Source: Manduca sexta
Lineage: Eukaryota; Arthropoda; Insecta; Lepidoptera; Sphingidae
Reading direction: 5' to 3'
Length of the DNA: 64,000 bases
Assembly (NCBI RefSeq): GCF_014839805.1
Contig: NC_051129.1
Location: 12,900,920 to 12,964,919, forward strand
Each line of letters opens with the position of its first letter. Position 1 is the first letter of the stretch. A program made the translations under genes and the position numbers. The notes beneath the pieces are model-generated. The model did not search any database. It was not told where the DNA came from and saw only the letters and a program-made list of their open reading frames with translations. Below are positions 11,965 through 23,462 of the stretch, in pieces.

Positions 11965-12774
11965 CTAGTGAGAGAATAATGATGTTAATATTGTTAGCAT
12001 CTTCATAGTTATCGAAAGATTAGGTCTCAAGGGTATTGTCAAGAATCCACATTACTACATAACCATTAGAACATGTTGACAAATAAACAACTAAGTCCCT
12101 TGATATCAATTTTCAACACACGCTAAGAGTAATAGAATAAAATTGTGGAAACTTTGTTCTACAGAGATGGAGCATTACTCTAAGCTTGTTTTCAATTATT
12201 ATTAGGACATCTGCGACCAAATCTATAGCTATATTATAATATAATTTAATCTTCTACCTACATTTTGTCAAGAATGTTGCAATAATAATTGGTTTGAGAA
12301 TCGAATCCAAGATCTCCTAGTAGACAGCAACACTATATGTTACACTAGGCCGATAAAGCCACATGAAATGCTATTGCAATATGTTTTATAAAACCCATAG
12401 ATATTTTAGTAACCAGAAATGATGTAAATAAGACGTTTTATTGAATTTGAACCAATATCATCGCAGTTTAGTTTAAGGTCTTGCGTGTTACACTTACAAG
12501 CGTTTCGTGTGCGCAGCGTTTATTTTCGGGTTTTTATAGCTATTTAGCACGAAACTATCGTCTCGTGTCTTTTTAGCTAACGACGCAGTTTCGGATATTT
12601 ATTAGCGTAGATGAAGAAGCGATTCTTTACATCATGCCGAGAAGGCCGTCTACTTTGGGTAATTTTTACAAGTAAATAATATAATGTGATAATTTTCCAA
12701 TTATCTGAGAACACGTATATTACAAAATAAGTGAATTAGCTAAGAAGATATACATTGATATATACTAATATTAT

Positions 12775-12945
12775 AAGGAGTAGAATACTAGAACAGAATC
12801 ACTACTCAACCGATTTAGATTTTTTTCACTAATAGGAAGCTACGTTACTCCTGAATGCTAATCCCGAATGCTATAGGCAACTTGTTATCCTGGGAAAATA
12901 TTTATCCCAGAAAACGTTATGACGCGGGCGAAGCCAAGTTTTTAA
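12775..12945 (+). mobile_element. Helitron-like fragment
   Basis: It contains TTTTTTTCACTAATAGGAAGC, TACGTTACTCCTGAATGC, TATCCTGGGAAAATATTT and ACGCGGGCGAAGCC, in the same order as the fragment at 58985-59510. The exact 3' CTAG end is not preserved. It lies upstream (on the minus strand) of the last cyclase exon, within its intron. Confidence 0.5.
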
Positions 12946-14702
12946 TATAATTGTAGATTCCAATTCGGGTTACCCTTATTCATTCCAACGCATCGCACAC
13001 ATCTGTGTTTTAATACAAATGGAAACGATGTTCAGTTGAAGTTAGAATGCCTGCTATTTACTCTCAAAACACTTAGGTCAGAGTGAGGTTAGTACACTTA
13101 GACACTTAAGATGCAGTTACTGTAATGAATCCTAGATGTAATATTCTTCTGTAATATTCCTTTCTGGAATCTGAAATAATTGAGCACGTATGCTATCTTG
13201 CGTATAATTTAAAAATAAAAGTATTTTTTTTTATTCTGCGTCGGTAACGTATATTCTTAAGTTTTTTGTTTACATATCGCAAATTTAATTATCATAAAAG
13301 TATATATATTATGAGATTATGTCTATTTTAGACCAATGCCTGTGAAAATATACTTTAAATAAAATATTTTTGCAGCTACGTATTATATTATCCATTTCGT
13401 TCACGCAACTGAACGGTGTCCTTTTCACCTTAAAAAATGTATGGAATTATATTTAAAGTTGTTATTTTCGAGAAAAGGGCAATGAAATTTTCATGAGAAT
13501 TTATAAAAGTCATACGAATGTCATTATTATAATCAAAAACACATATTTATATATTCCACGGCAGGATAAAGCCCTACTTAGTTTTAATCAAGTTAACAAT
13601 CACCACTAGAACTTGATATAAACAAAAGATATTTCCTTCGTGGTTAAATTTAAAAGTTCTGACATTTGCGTCCGATGCTCGTGGAATGCAATCTTCGTCA
13701 GAGATTCAAGAGCTTAATGCAGTAATATTGTCAGACCTTGAGTTTTAATGCGTGCTCCTAGGTACCTAGTTTATTTATAATATTTGTTGTTCACTATTTC
13801 ATAATCCAAGATTATCCAAAGATCATGAAGATTACGCTTCGCTATAAATCATAACACAAGACAATTGTTTTGTAAATTCCATTCATTGGCAGCTATTCAA
13901 CTCGGTGGGAGCTCAAAGCGAACCTTTTTAATGAAAGCGCCTGACAGGCAACGATAAGCAATTGTCTAATTGTGAATCGTTGCTCTTTTACATAAGCAGG
14001 CGCAGATGCATTGTGATTTGTGAGAAATGCATTTTATTTTTGTATTGTAATTTATCCCGAATTCAGCTTAATGCTTTAACACTTCGTAAGTTTAATGGAT
14101 TTAAAAATTACTGATGCGTAATAATTAAATTAACGTGTTTTATTTAATAAATAATAAATTTAATAAATCCAGCTCAATAATGTTTAAATTTAATAAATCC
14201 AGCTCAATGCATCATGGGTAAAGACTTGGATTTGGCCTTTACTTTGAAAGCGATTTATATCATATTTAATAACTTTTGCAATAATATATACACAGTTATA
14301 ATCTAGATTTTCCAAACCCGGTATAATGCTCTATATATTATTTATTTATAAGTACTGCTATTTTATTAAAATGTGACAAGTAGTTTATGGTAAAATTGTG
14401 TACAAAACTGTTGCAACTGACATTGCGGTTAGTCAGTTTGCCTCTGTTTTAGCTCGGTACACTTCCAAGCTTTTGTAACAAAGGCAGAAACGTAAGTAAA
14501 ATGTGGAAATTAGAACGTAATATAAATTATATAGGATGAACTGTTGTACACCCGGAAGGCATGCTTTGTTACAATAAAACCTGTTGAAAGCCTAAGACGG
14601 GCACAGTTCCTGCGGCATTAGTTCGATTACTAAGACCAACATTAAAACTTATGACTTATGTTTTATGTGCAGGGGGGACGAATTACGAATCAAATAGCGA
14701 AA

Positions 14703-14715
14703 CCCCCCCCCCCCC
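14703..14715 (+). repeat. Run of 13 C
   Basis: A pure C tract directly after GAATCAAATAGCGAAA. A related stretch (GACGAATTACGTATCAAATA) lies at 19656-19678 without the long C run, which suggests a shared repeat. Confidence 0.8.
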
Positions 14716-15057
14716 GTCACACTATGTAAGACACTAATTCTGCACCAAGTCGATAATTAGATATACAATCTCAATTCATTTGGAAAAAAAATCATAGGTG
14801 CATTATACACAACAAACAACACAAAATGCGCACACAGAGTTCCTATCCAATAGAAGCCCTGATGCCTAAACAATATGAACTCTTAAGCACGTATTTCTTT
14901 AGGGTCTCCACCCTGTATCAATCCAAAGGGATTCAGAATCTCATCTGGCCTGGTTGGACAAGAGCTAGATTGAGTCAAAACTCGACATATCAGCGATTCA
15001 TTGCATCTCTACCTACCCATTAAGGAATAATAACTTAAACATATTACTGGTAAGTAG

Positions 15058-15345
15058 GTAGGTCTATCATATGTGAGAGTCCACCTGGATAGGTACCACC
15101 GCAATGTCTATTTCTGCCGCCAATCAGCAGTGTGTAATCACTGTTGTGTTCCGGTTAAAAGGACATTGTAGCCGGTGTAACTACTGGACATAATAAGACT
15201 TAACATCTCACGTCTCAGGGTGGCGAGCGCAGTGGAATACCGAAAAATACTTCGTAATTCAAAGTGTTGGGTGGTGTTTCTACTGTTTATGGACGGTCGC
15301 ATCGCTTACAATCAGACGAACGGAAAGCTCGTCTCGTCATTCAAA
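15058..15345 (-). repeat. Interspersed repeat, family D, inverted
   Basis: It is the reverse complement of family D from GTGAGAGTCCACCTGGATAG through GTGTTCCGGTTAAAAGG to AAAGCTCGTCTCGTCATTC. Confidence 0.65.
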
Positions 15346-15649
15346 GCAATAAATATATAGTATATAAATGAGCCGCACGTATATTATTCCGGTTCAGGAA
15401 ATTGTTCGCGATGAATCAACGCCAGCCAAATTTGAATGTGTAATTGCATTAATGATGTTCATTTCATTCCTTAATTAACCCTTATCACTTCCCTTATACA
15501 TGTAAATATAACTTGTTTGAGCATACATTACATTTTGGCAGAATATTGATTCGGTTTTTTTTTAAGCAGCAAATTTGAGTCGTGGAAATCCATTCCAAGT
15601 CAAGCAATAAATTATGTAAATTATGATAATCAAATAGATAAGTGACTGT

Positions 15650-15855
15650 GTGTGAACCCACTGTACTACATGACGGTCCGCGGACGGGGATCGATAGAAT
15701 GTCGACTGCAGAGAGCTGATTACCCGTTGCCAGTCGACACAATTATGCCGGCCTATTTAAAACCAAATATAGGTTGAACACAGAGTGATCCCTGGACGCA
15801 ATACACTTACTTCGGTCTCTGTGTACAGTCGTCGCTATCCAAGCGAATATAAATA
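15650..15855 (-). mobile_element. Family C repeat, diverged and inverted
   Basis: ATAGAATGTCGACTGCAGAG, CACAATTATGCCGGCC and ACAGTCGTCGCTATCC keep the family C order. A middle part is replaced by other sequence. Confidence 0.5.
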
Positions 15856-15860
15856 TATTA

Positions 15861-15992
15861 TAATATCATTAGCCCCGTATTATATACTGTACCACTGCTG
15901 GGCACGGGCCTCCTTCTACTGAGAGGGATCAGGCCTTAGTCCACCACGCTGGCCTAGTGCGGGTTGGTAGACTTCACATACCTACGAAATTA
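15861..15992 (-). mobile_element. SINE family B 3' fragment next to a cyclase splice donor
   Basis: CACTGCTGGGCACGGGCCTC, GGCCTTAGTCCACCACGCTG and GTAGACTTCACATACCTACG match family B. The copy is 5' truncated and its edge is about 22 bases from the exon at 16015. It has the same orientation as the cyclase gene. Confidence 0.7.
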
Positions 15993-16014
15993 TTATGATA
16001 TGATATGTACAAAC

Positions 16015-16143
16015 TTGTTGATAAAACTGTGTCTCCTCGCCTTCAGGACGCAAGCCCAACGCGAGCGCTATGTAGGCCGCCGTCAGCACCGCAGCGACGC
16101 CCAGCGCCACCGACCGCGCTATAGGCATCATTGTGTGCACCAT
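16015..16143 (-). CDS. Adenylyl cyclase, exon with the membrane-cassette segment MVHTMMPI
   Basis: This short exon starts in phase 0 after TTATAG (acceptor at 16146-16144). It reads MVHTMMPIARSVALGVAAVL and then TAAYIALALGLRPEGEE. The opening segment matches the conserved V-x-T-M-x-P-(I/L) motif before helix 5 of animal adenylyl cyclases. The 3' end is the least certain splice site of the gene. The phase-compatible donor I can see is CAA|GTTTGT (donor from 16014), a weak site, giving 43 codons ending TQFYQQ. An alternative GC donor within the GAAGGCGAGG stretch (about 16035) would leave a phase-1 end that does not fit the next exon. A 5'-truncated SINE in the same orientation ends about 22 bases past the chosen donor. 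The coding assignment is good; the exact downstream edge is inferred. Confidence 0.75.
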
Positions 16144-16374
16144 CTATAACCAAAAGAAATATCTTAAAAACAATTGCACATCACGCCTTTATTCCTAAAA
16201 GGGTAGGCACAGATGCAACCTCAATCACTGTTCGTATATACCTTCCCGTGATTTGATAGGGGACGAGCCTGTAATGGTTATAAATATTATTAAGAAGCGG
16301 GTAGTTACAACTAGGACTGCACGATGCTAAAAAAATAAACTAGTTCTCAACAGACCATCAGTGTGTTTGCTTAC

Positions 16375-16533
16375 TTCAGAGCCTATCACCATAATGGACA
16401 CAAAGTCTAGACTTCGGGCTAATACTGTGTTAAAATCCCAATATCACTTTGCCCGAACCGGGATATGAACCCGGTACTTCAGAGCGGTCTTCATATGGCA
16501 CACGGTCATACGACCGTCGACTACGACATTGAG
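16375..16533 (-). mobile_element. SINE family A copy
   Basis: The minus strand reads a tRNA-like head with GGGTTCATATCCCGGTTCGG, then AAAGTGATATTGGGATTTT and ATGGTGATAGGCTC, matching 19187-19446. The 3' part is lost. Confidence 0.6.
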
Positions 16534-17065
16534 ACAATAAAAAAAATATTATTTACATCTAATGGTTTTTTAATCAATACTGTTAAGGCATCATATTCTG
16601 TATTGTAGCCTATTATGAGTTAACAAAATGCAATAATATTCTAAATCAAAACCTAAACACGATAAAATAGTAGATCTTCGGCACATTTGTAAGCGTCTGT
16701 GCACAATTTAAGTTTATATGTATCAACGAATAGGTTACAATATAATAACTGAATAATGGTATCATTCAACTTAGTCCCTTAGACAACAACAACACAGGTC
16801 GTTGACCCACTAGGCACTGCGTGCCAGGGAAATGCTAATCCAACCCAAATTCAAAACAAAACACACAAGTACTCGCTGAAATTAACAATTAACCCAAATT
16901 TGCGACAATTATTTTATTGTATTGAATGGCAAGACAAGCAATTTTGAAGGTAAGCAATACGACTGTTAATTATTATTAGTCGAAACACAATAATTTGAAC
17001 TTTAATAACATATCATTGTGAGACACTGCACTGTGGTCATCTACGAAACAAGATCTTTGTTGGTG

Positions 17066-17310
17066 GTAGGATATATTTTATAAACGCCCAGATAGCGACC
17101 ACCGTAGACAAGGTGTTAAAACTCGCCATAATGGCCCACGTAAGTTTGTCGCATTACGGGAGATTACCCTATGCATATCCGGTTCCAATAGGCCGGCATA
17201 ATCGTATGGACTGTCGAGGAGTAATCTCGTCAGTCAACATTCTATCGGACCCAGCCCCACTTACCATCGGAGCAGTAGGATCACTCTGCCATGCTCGAAT
17301 AAAAAAAATT
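17066..17310 (+). mobile_element. SINE-like repeat, family C
   Basis: Shared blocks are GATAGCGACCACCGTAGACA, AAACTCGCCATAATGGCCCA, TAGGCCGGCATAATCGTATG, GAGGAGTAATCTCGTC, TTACCATCGGAGCAGTAGG and a final A-run. Other copies lie at 27675-27865 and 63237-63477 (plus) and at 32640-32845, 15650-15855 and 53690-53830 (minus). The A-rich end suggests retroposition. The ORF 17113-17361 is a reading of this repeat. Confidence 0.65.
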
Positions 17311-18781
17311 CCTAAAGCTGGCTTGCACGACTCACTAAATATTATTAACGCAAAATTTTAATCATAGTGCTGTCTTTGTTTTTTTCTAATGAATGACAGC
17401 GATAGCACGAACTTTGAAATATATTTAGCTCTTAATATAATATACTGAGTAAGTCGCTTTGCAAGCCACCCTACATCTCACAATTCGCAAACAATACAGT
17501 GTCCCCAAACTTACTACATATTGCACTGCATATAGATTGAAGTTGACAAATATCTACCAACACTGGCTCTCGCAAGAGATACCACAAATGTACGTAAACA
17601 AGCTTCATAAATCGCGATCGAGACGTAGCGTTTTATCGTGCAATTTATTGTGATTTATGCACGCCCTATAAGCATATCAAGGTAAAGAGAAATTGAATTC
17701 AGCGCTCCAGAGCCTAGGCGGAAGCGGGTGGTGTTTTGATCTAAAAGGTATAGAAAGCTTAAGGCCATAATTGCTATAAACATCAAGGGGTATGTACTAA
17801 GCAAATACAACAAAATATTAACCCTATGATGTAATAGAAGACTACATGACTTTTGAAACAAACATATTAATTGAATCAGGTTTCTTTTATAATTTTGCCA
17901 TCTACATTAGATAAATTAAAAACCACACAAATCGAGGTGGTAAGACAAGTGAAGTAATTGGTAATACAAATTACAACGCAACACCAATACTGTCGAAACC
18001 AACACTTTATATAATTGTACATAACCGCCGCTGCGGGACGTCACCGAGCGCTGAGCAAATTGAATTTTAGATGTTTTTTCTTTTGCTGTTCACTGGATTG
18101 CAACCTTTGATACGAGCGAACTTATTCTTGCTTCGACGTTGTCATTTTTGATTCATTTGGCTGTGGGTTCTTTTAGTTCAGAGAAAATTGCGAAAAATGT
18201 AAATGTTTTGTTCTCAAACACAGTTACGTTTATTTTTACTTTAAGTTAAATGGTTTCTAATAGGTAGTTAGTATGAAAATAGAAGTTAGAATTGGGAATT
18301 AGTCTGTGTTTGTCGACATAGTTATTTGGGAAAAAAAGAAATGTTAATTTTCGAAAACAAAATTGTTTCGTTCAGGTTTTTTTCGAGTAGTTACATTGTT
18401 TCTAATACATAGTTCTTATAGAGGAAAAAGAATTTAAAATTGGATATTAAAATTGGAATTTAGTGTTAGTACAACATAGTTATTAAACATTTTGTTGTAT
18501 TAACTCGATAAAAATGCAAGCATTGAGGTGGTAATCGCATCGATTTTAATACTATGGATAGGAAGCTACCAAACATCTATCAGCTCATTATACCAGTATA
18601 TTAAGGAGTGTATAATCACTGCAAAATATATTAATTCGAAAAACGGGACTGAAGTGGAGGATAACAATGTTAAATATTTTATTACTAACGCTGTTTATAC
18701 AATCTAAGACTCCAAACTGGAATGCCTAAGTAGCTGTCTAACTAAATTCCTACCTTTGCAAACATATTTCCTATCAATAGA

Positions 18782-18839
18782 GTAAGTATCGGCTTCTCTT
18801 TTAAAAATAATCACTTTTAAAAGAGAAGCCGATATTTAC
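18782..18839. repeat. Long hairpin, 25-bp arms
   Basis: Arms 18782-18806 and 18815-18839 pair at 24 of 25 positions around an 8-base loop. The core is ATCGGCTTCTCTTTTAAAA against its exact complement. Confidence 0.85.
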
Positions 18840-19186
18840 ACTATTAAACTTATTTTATAATAAACCATATAACGTAAATAGTATAAATGCTACTACAAAG
18901 CACTGAAAATCCGGCTCGAGTGTCATCTATGATTGTGTATTAGCTTGCACGCTGGCTTCACGCTGCCTGGAAGTCTAAGATAATATATTGCAAAAGGTAT
19001 AGCTGCGAATCATAAATCTATTAAGGGTGAGGTCGTCAAGGGGTGGAATTGGCTGCCAATCAAACACTTGAGTACGCTTAGCCGCTGGCGTGTGGAAATT
19101 AAATGAAGATGGAGATCGTTCTTAATGAAAGATTTTGAGTTATGACTTCATTTTTTTATAAATATATCAACTTGTACCATTTTGAC

Positions 19187-19446
19187 TGCCTCGGTGGCGT
19201 AGGTGTATTGCATGTCCGGTACAATAGCGCTCTGAGGTCCTGGGTTCGAATCCCGGGTCGGGCAAAGTGATATTTGGGTTTTTCTGCTCAGTATCAGCCC
19301 GGAGTCAGGAATTTGTGCCCGATATGGCGATAGGCTCGCCCCCTATCACATCATGGGACGGAACATACTTGGCGAAAAGTGGGTGCCCTAGTTGCGCCTC
19401 TGCATACCCCTTCGGGGATAAAATGCGTGATGTTATGTATGTATGT
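19187..19446 (+). mobile_element. tRNA-derived SINE, family A, near full length
   Basis: The tRNA-like head has an A box at 19195-19206 (TGGCGTAGGTGT) and a B box at 19242-19253 (GGGTTCGAATCC). The body includes GTATCAGCCCGGAGTC, CCTATCACATCATGGGACGG and CTTCGGGGATAAAATGCGTG, and it ends in a TATG repeat. Other copies lie at 4361-4521, 16375-16533, 50749-50960 and 59716-59845, with fragments at 31110-31248 and 61200-61300. The ORF 19267-19470 is a reading of the SINE body. Confidence 0.8.
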
Positions 19447-19474
19447 AACTTGCACCATGTACTAGTATAAAAGT

Positions 19475-19645
19475 ATGAAAATTATTCATACTTATAAATG
19501 CGAAAGTAACTTTGTCGATTTGATACGCTTCCACGGCCGTTCTTTTAAACTGATTTTGATGAAATCTTATGTCGATATAATTTAATATCCTGGAATGAAC
19601 ATAGACTACGTTTTAACCCGGGAAAATAGATAGTGAGAGTAAAAA
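19475..19645 (+). repeat. Interspersed repeat of the common lepidopteran TAAATGCGAAAGT type
   Basis: TATAAATGCGAAAGTAACTT, GATACGCTTCCACGGCCG and TTTTGATGAAATCTTATG form a pattern I associate with abundant moth repeats. Only one clear copy is in the window. The assignment is from memory of the pattern and needs a repeat library. Confidence 0.4.
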
Positions 19646-20482
19646 GGGCGGGGGGACGAATTACGTATCAAATAGCGGACCTCGTCCCTCAATATGTGAG
19701 ACACAATTTTTATATGTTAAATATAATAAAGTCTATTTCGAACCATAAAAAAGAGTAAATAAAAGAATATACTGGAGAATAAGATTATATTGACTCTCTA
19801 CGTTACATAATATTGTAACGTCGAGTGTTTATGGCTGAAGAGAATAGTGCGTGCGCGATAAACATTAGCGGCGAAAGGGGCCATATAATACAGTTCCTGT
19901 CAGCTCACCATTGCAATAGTATGGAATAAACTATACATTTGTAATAGACATAGTTTTCTCTTTTAAAATTGTTCACTATTTTCTATTAGTTAATAGTACT
20001 AACTAACTAACTCTATAATTTAAAGTTCTCTATTCCATTTAAAATTTCAACGATCCATTAATTATGTGAAAGAGGGAAGGAAAATCTTAACGAAGATAAA
20101 AACGAATTCAAGAGCCGACTGAACCCAATTCGATCAGAAATATCATAATAAAACCGATCGCAGGTTAATCTTGATGCAAATCAAAACAGATTACAATTTT
20201 TCCTTCAATATCTTGAGGTAAAATTCTCTGGCGTTTTAATTAAGATTTACGAAAGACGAATCACCTTTAGGCGAAACCGTGCCGAAATATGCAAATGAGA
20301 ACTAATTATGCGGGGTCAGGCGTTTATCCCGGATGTGCAGAGGGCAAATTTTTGCTCTGTCCTAAGACTGAAATTTACGAACTGGTTTATGAAAGTTTTT
20401 TAAGCCGATGTAATAGACGACCGTATGCAACAACGTATTATCTAAACATGGATTTTTTAACAATTTAGATAAGATAGGGCAG

Positions 20483-20590
20483 CAGTGGCAAAGTGTGCAT
20501 ACAACTCGATTCCTACCGGCTTCACTTTTAGGTTTAATTACGTTTGCCTTAGTTTTTCTTTTCTGTTAAATTGGCCTTGACTTAATGGAA
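20483..20590 (+). mobile_element. Truncated hAT MITE
   Basis: It starts CAGTGGCAAAGTGTGCATAC and follows the reverse complement of the 10332-10492 element for about 100 bp (GTTTGCCTTAGTTTTTC, TCTGTTAAATTGGCC), then loses similarity before the other terminus. Confidence 0.55.
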
Positions 20591-21119
20591 CTAGGATAAT
20601 ACTTGTTGTTTACTGATGAACTACACAGATTGGACGACCTGTCATCTTATTGAAGTTGTAATTAATAACTAGTTGACGAATTATCTTAAAAATTGAAAAC
20701 ACTTTATGTTTACTTATATTAATCTAAAATAGATGATGCGATAGTACTTACCCATTCGAACTCACACATATAAGAAACCTATTTCGTGAATACGTGTGGA
20801 AATACATAAATATTTAAAATGATCATAATTAGACTCAAACAAAAACCATAAACCTTTGCCCCATTAAGGCCTAAAATACCCGCTAATCCAGTAAAAGAAG
20901 TCTCTATTTACATATGGACCTAAGTAAATATCAAATCAAATTGAACCCTTTGCAAATGAGGAGCAAATTCAAAAATTATGCTATGTCACGGACATTTGTT
21001 TTGCTGAAATCACACAACGAGAATCGTAAATCGTAATCGGCTAATTTGCCTTATTATATGTGAAGCCACGGTTAACGGGATTTGAATTGCATTCATTAAT
21101 TCGAAAATAGATGAGAAGT

Positions 21120-21400
21120 TTGACATATATCATCATAATCAGCCGCAGGGTGCTGAACATGGGCCCCCTCCAAAGATTTCCAGATCGCCCTATTGGAAGC
21201 GGCCCGCATCCAGCGACCTCCTGCGAATTTTATGAGGTCATCTGTCCACCTCGTGGGTGCACGTCCGACGCCGCGCTTGCCAGTTCGTGGCTTACACTAC
21301 AGATCCTACTTGCCCCATTGGCCATCACTTCTACGAGCTATGTGTCTTACTCACTGCCACTTTGGCTTGCTAATCCGATGGACTATGTCGGTGACTTTCC
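21120..21400 (-). mobile_element. LINE 3' fragment (endonuclease/reverse transcriptase C-terminus)
   Basis: The minus strand reads KRGVGRAPTRWTDDL, then IKFAGGRWMRAASNRAIWKS and LEGAHVQHPAADYDD. This is the tail usually seen at the end of lepidopteran RTE-type endonuclease/reverse transcriptase proteins, followed by the usual TGATGATGAT-like end. Upstream sequence is degraded. Plus-strand ORFs at 21111-21444 are its shadows. Confidence 0.65.
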
Positions 21401-21602
21401 TATATTCATATATACTAGTTATTATTGTGTTTAAAAGCTATTAAAACATTGTTTTAATTTCCTACGCTAAACACAATTACCTTCCACTTTCAATGCATTA
21501 TGAAACAGGAAGCGGCTAGTTAACGATTTGGATGGAAATAAAAAATCTTTGCCTACAAACGCCAACACTATCATGCAAAATACATAGAAGGTAGGTAAAC
21601 AA

Positions 21603-22656
21603 GAGTGGCGAAGGTTGAAATTTTTTAAAAGATAACCCGGTTTAAATAACATTGGCGTCAATTAAGATATCAGGGGCAATTTATGGGAAAACAAAAATTA
21701 AGACAACGAATTAGTCTTGATTCGAAATCAACAATCTAATCAAAAAACAATCAATGTTACTACCTACCTACTAAATTACCTATTATGCGTAAATACTTAA
21801 TTGAAACTTTCGTAAAATCGAACAATAAACGTAGATAATTCTCCATCCATTAACCAATAATATAGTAAGTATTAAAATTATAACCACATCAGCAGCTACC
21901 TATAAGTATCAATTTATTTTCAAAATAAAACTGTAAATGTAATTTCCCCCTAAACAAATAGGTATCAAGTTCGCCAAACAGACCAACGGTTTAAGTGTAG
22001 GTTATTTGTTAACTTTTCCTTGTATCGTCGTGCTATTTAAATTCAGTAAAATATAATATTTATTTTCTGCTAACAAACATTTTATGTCTAAAATCAAAAA
22101 CTTATCAGATCTACTTCACATATTTAACCATCTAAATACTAATATATGAAATCACAGACTAATAATATACCTACTTACGTAAAGGTAAGCATCAAACTTA
22201 TCACAGATAGTCATTTCCATTATAATATACATTTATTTGTAGTTTCTAATTAAAAAAAGCGCTGGTCAACTAAATATAAGAGAACTATCAAAAGGACGTT
22301 TGATCGACATAAACAATGCATAGTCGGTTAACGTGAAGCCGAAAAGTCTCGAGTTCCCTTTGCCTATATCTTCCGCACGATTCTGACGAACCACGGCATA
22401 GAAAATCATAAAAAAAGCTGCCATCTATACTACAACATTAAGCCGCTTGACAGCAGGTTACCTTGCGCCTGTGGCGTCACAATTTCATTTTGGTAACGGA
22501 ATTTCTGGAGAACTAAATACAAGGTACACCATCTAACGTTATTTAAAATAAGTAATCGATATCAATTAAATTAACAAACAACGGGATAATGGCCGATAAA
22601 TGTCATTATTAAGTAGTCATTAATTAATAAGTTAAGCTATTATAATTATTGTTCAG
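21603..22656 (-). mobile_element. hAT-related non-autonomous element, one end missing
   Basis: Read on the minus strand, it parallels 46706-48471 without the LINE insert. Shared blocks include the ends near GAACAATAATTATAATA, GACATTTATCGGCCATTA, TTGTGACGCCACAGGCGCAA, GAGAATTATCTACGTTTATT and the terminal CCTTCGCCACT. The 21603 end keeps a TIR-like GAGTGGCGAAGG; the 22656 end lacks the expected terminus. The minus-strand ORF at 21467-21661 lies across its end and is not a gene. Confidence 0.7.
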
Positions 22657-23462
22657 CCGTTTCTGCGTTTACTTCCAGCATCCGAACTTTAGAATATTTT
22701 CTCAAATATTCGCATTTTTAATATTATTAAAATGTTGGTGTACATGATCCCAAAAGATGATCCATCAAAATGTATCAATAGGTATAGCGGATATTTCCGC
22801 ACGTGTGCGACCGCCTACGATCGCAATATCACCCCGATAAACTATAAATAGATAAAAACAGCTAACGGCCCATTCACCGGAACTACGTCACATTAATTAC
22901 CGGAAACTCTTCATTTCCCCACGTAAAAACTTCCATTGAAGGTCACACTATATCCGGCGTCGGATCGGGTTAAGAATTAGGGCTGACAGCTTAATGCCGT
23001 GTCTGGAGAGTTTGGCAAGTGTCGAATAAGGGAGAGGAAAATATTGTACAACCCTAATGATAGGTGAGAGCTACTTTTGCAGAAAATACCTCGCAGGAAA
23101 TATTCTCTTGTATATAGTAATGGCTATTACTGACGGCTTTGCCCGCATGAAAGTCCTTAACTGGAGTAAAAATTTATAATAAATCCCACCCGAATTACAC
23201 TAGAGTGAAGGATTAATTCTATCCCTTCCTGTACCATAGGTTTAAGTCCAAAAGAAATAAATAAAACTAAACAAGTGCGTGTTGGTCTTGCACACCGAGA
23301 GTTGCGAACAAACTCATAGATAGATTTACATTAATAGAGCATCTAACATTTTTTCTCTATCTAAAAGATAAACTTAACTTTGCTGTTTGATCCCTAGACA
23401 CGGTTATTACACAATCCGCAAAGAATAAGTTTGTAATGATTAATTCGCTTTTATTGTCATTA

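Larger units (their letters stand above)
11965..16014 (-). other. Cyclase intron of about 4.05 kb
   Basis: It holds a Helitron fragment (12775-12945), a C-run (14703), and family D, family C and SINE B pieces packed into 15058-15992. The rest is AT-rich without recognisable features. Confidence 0.6.

Noticed and set aside
19187..19264. Possible tRNA gene
   Set aside because: It has A and B boxes but is followed by a SINE body found in other copies, so it is a SINE head.
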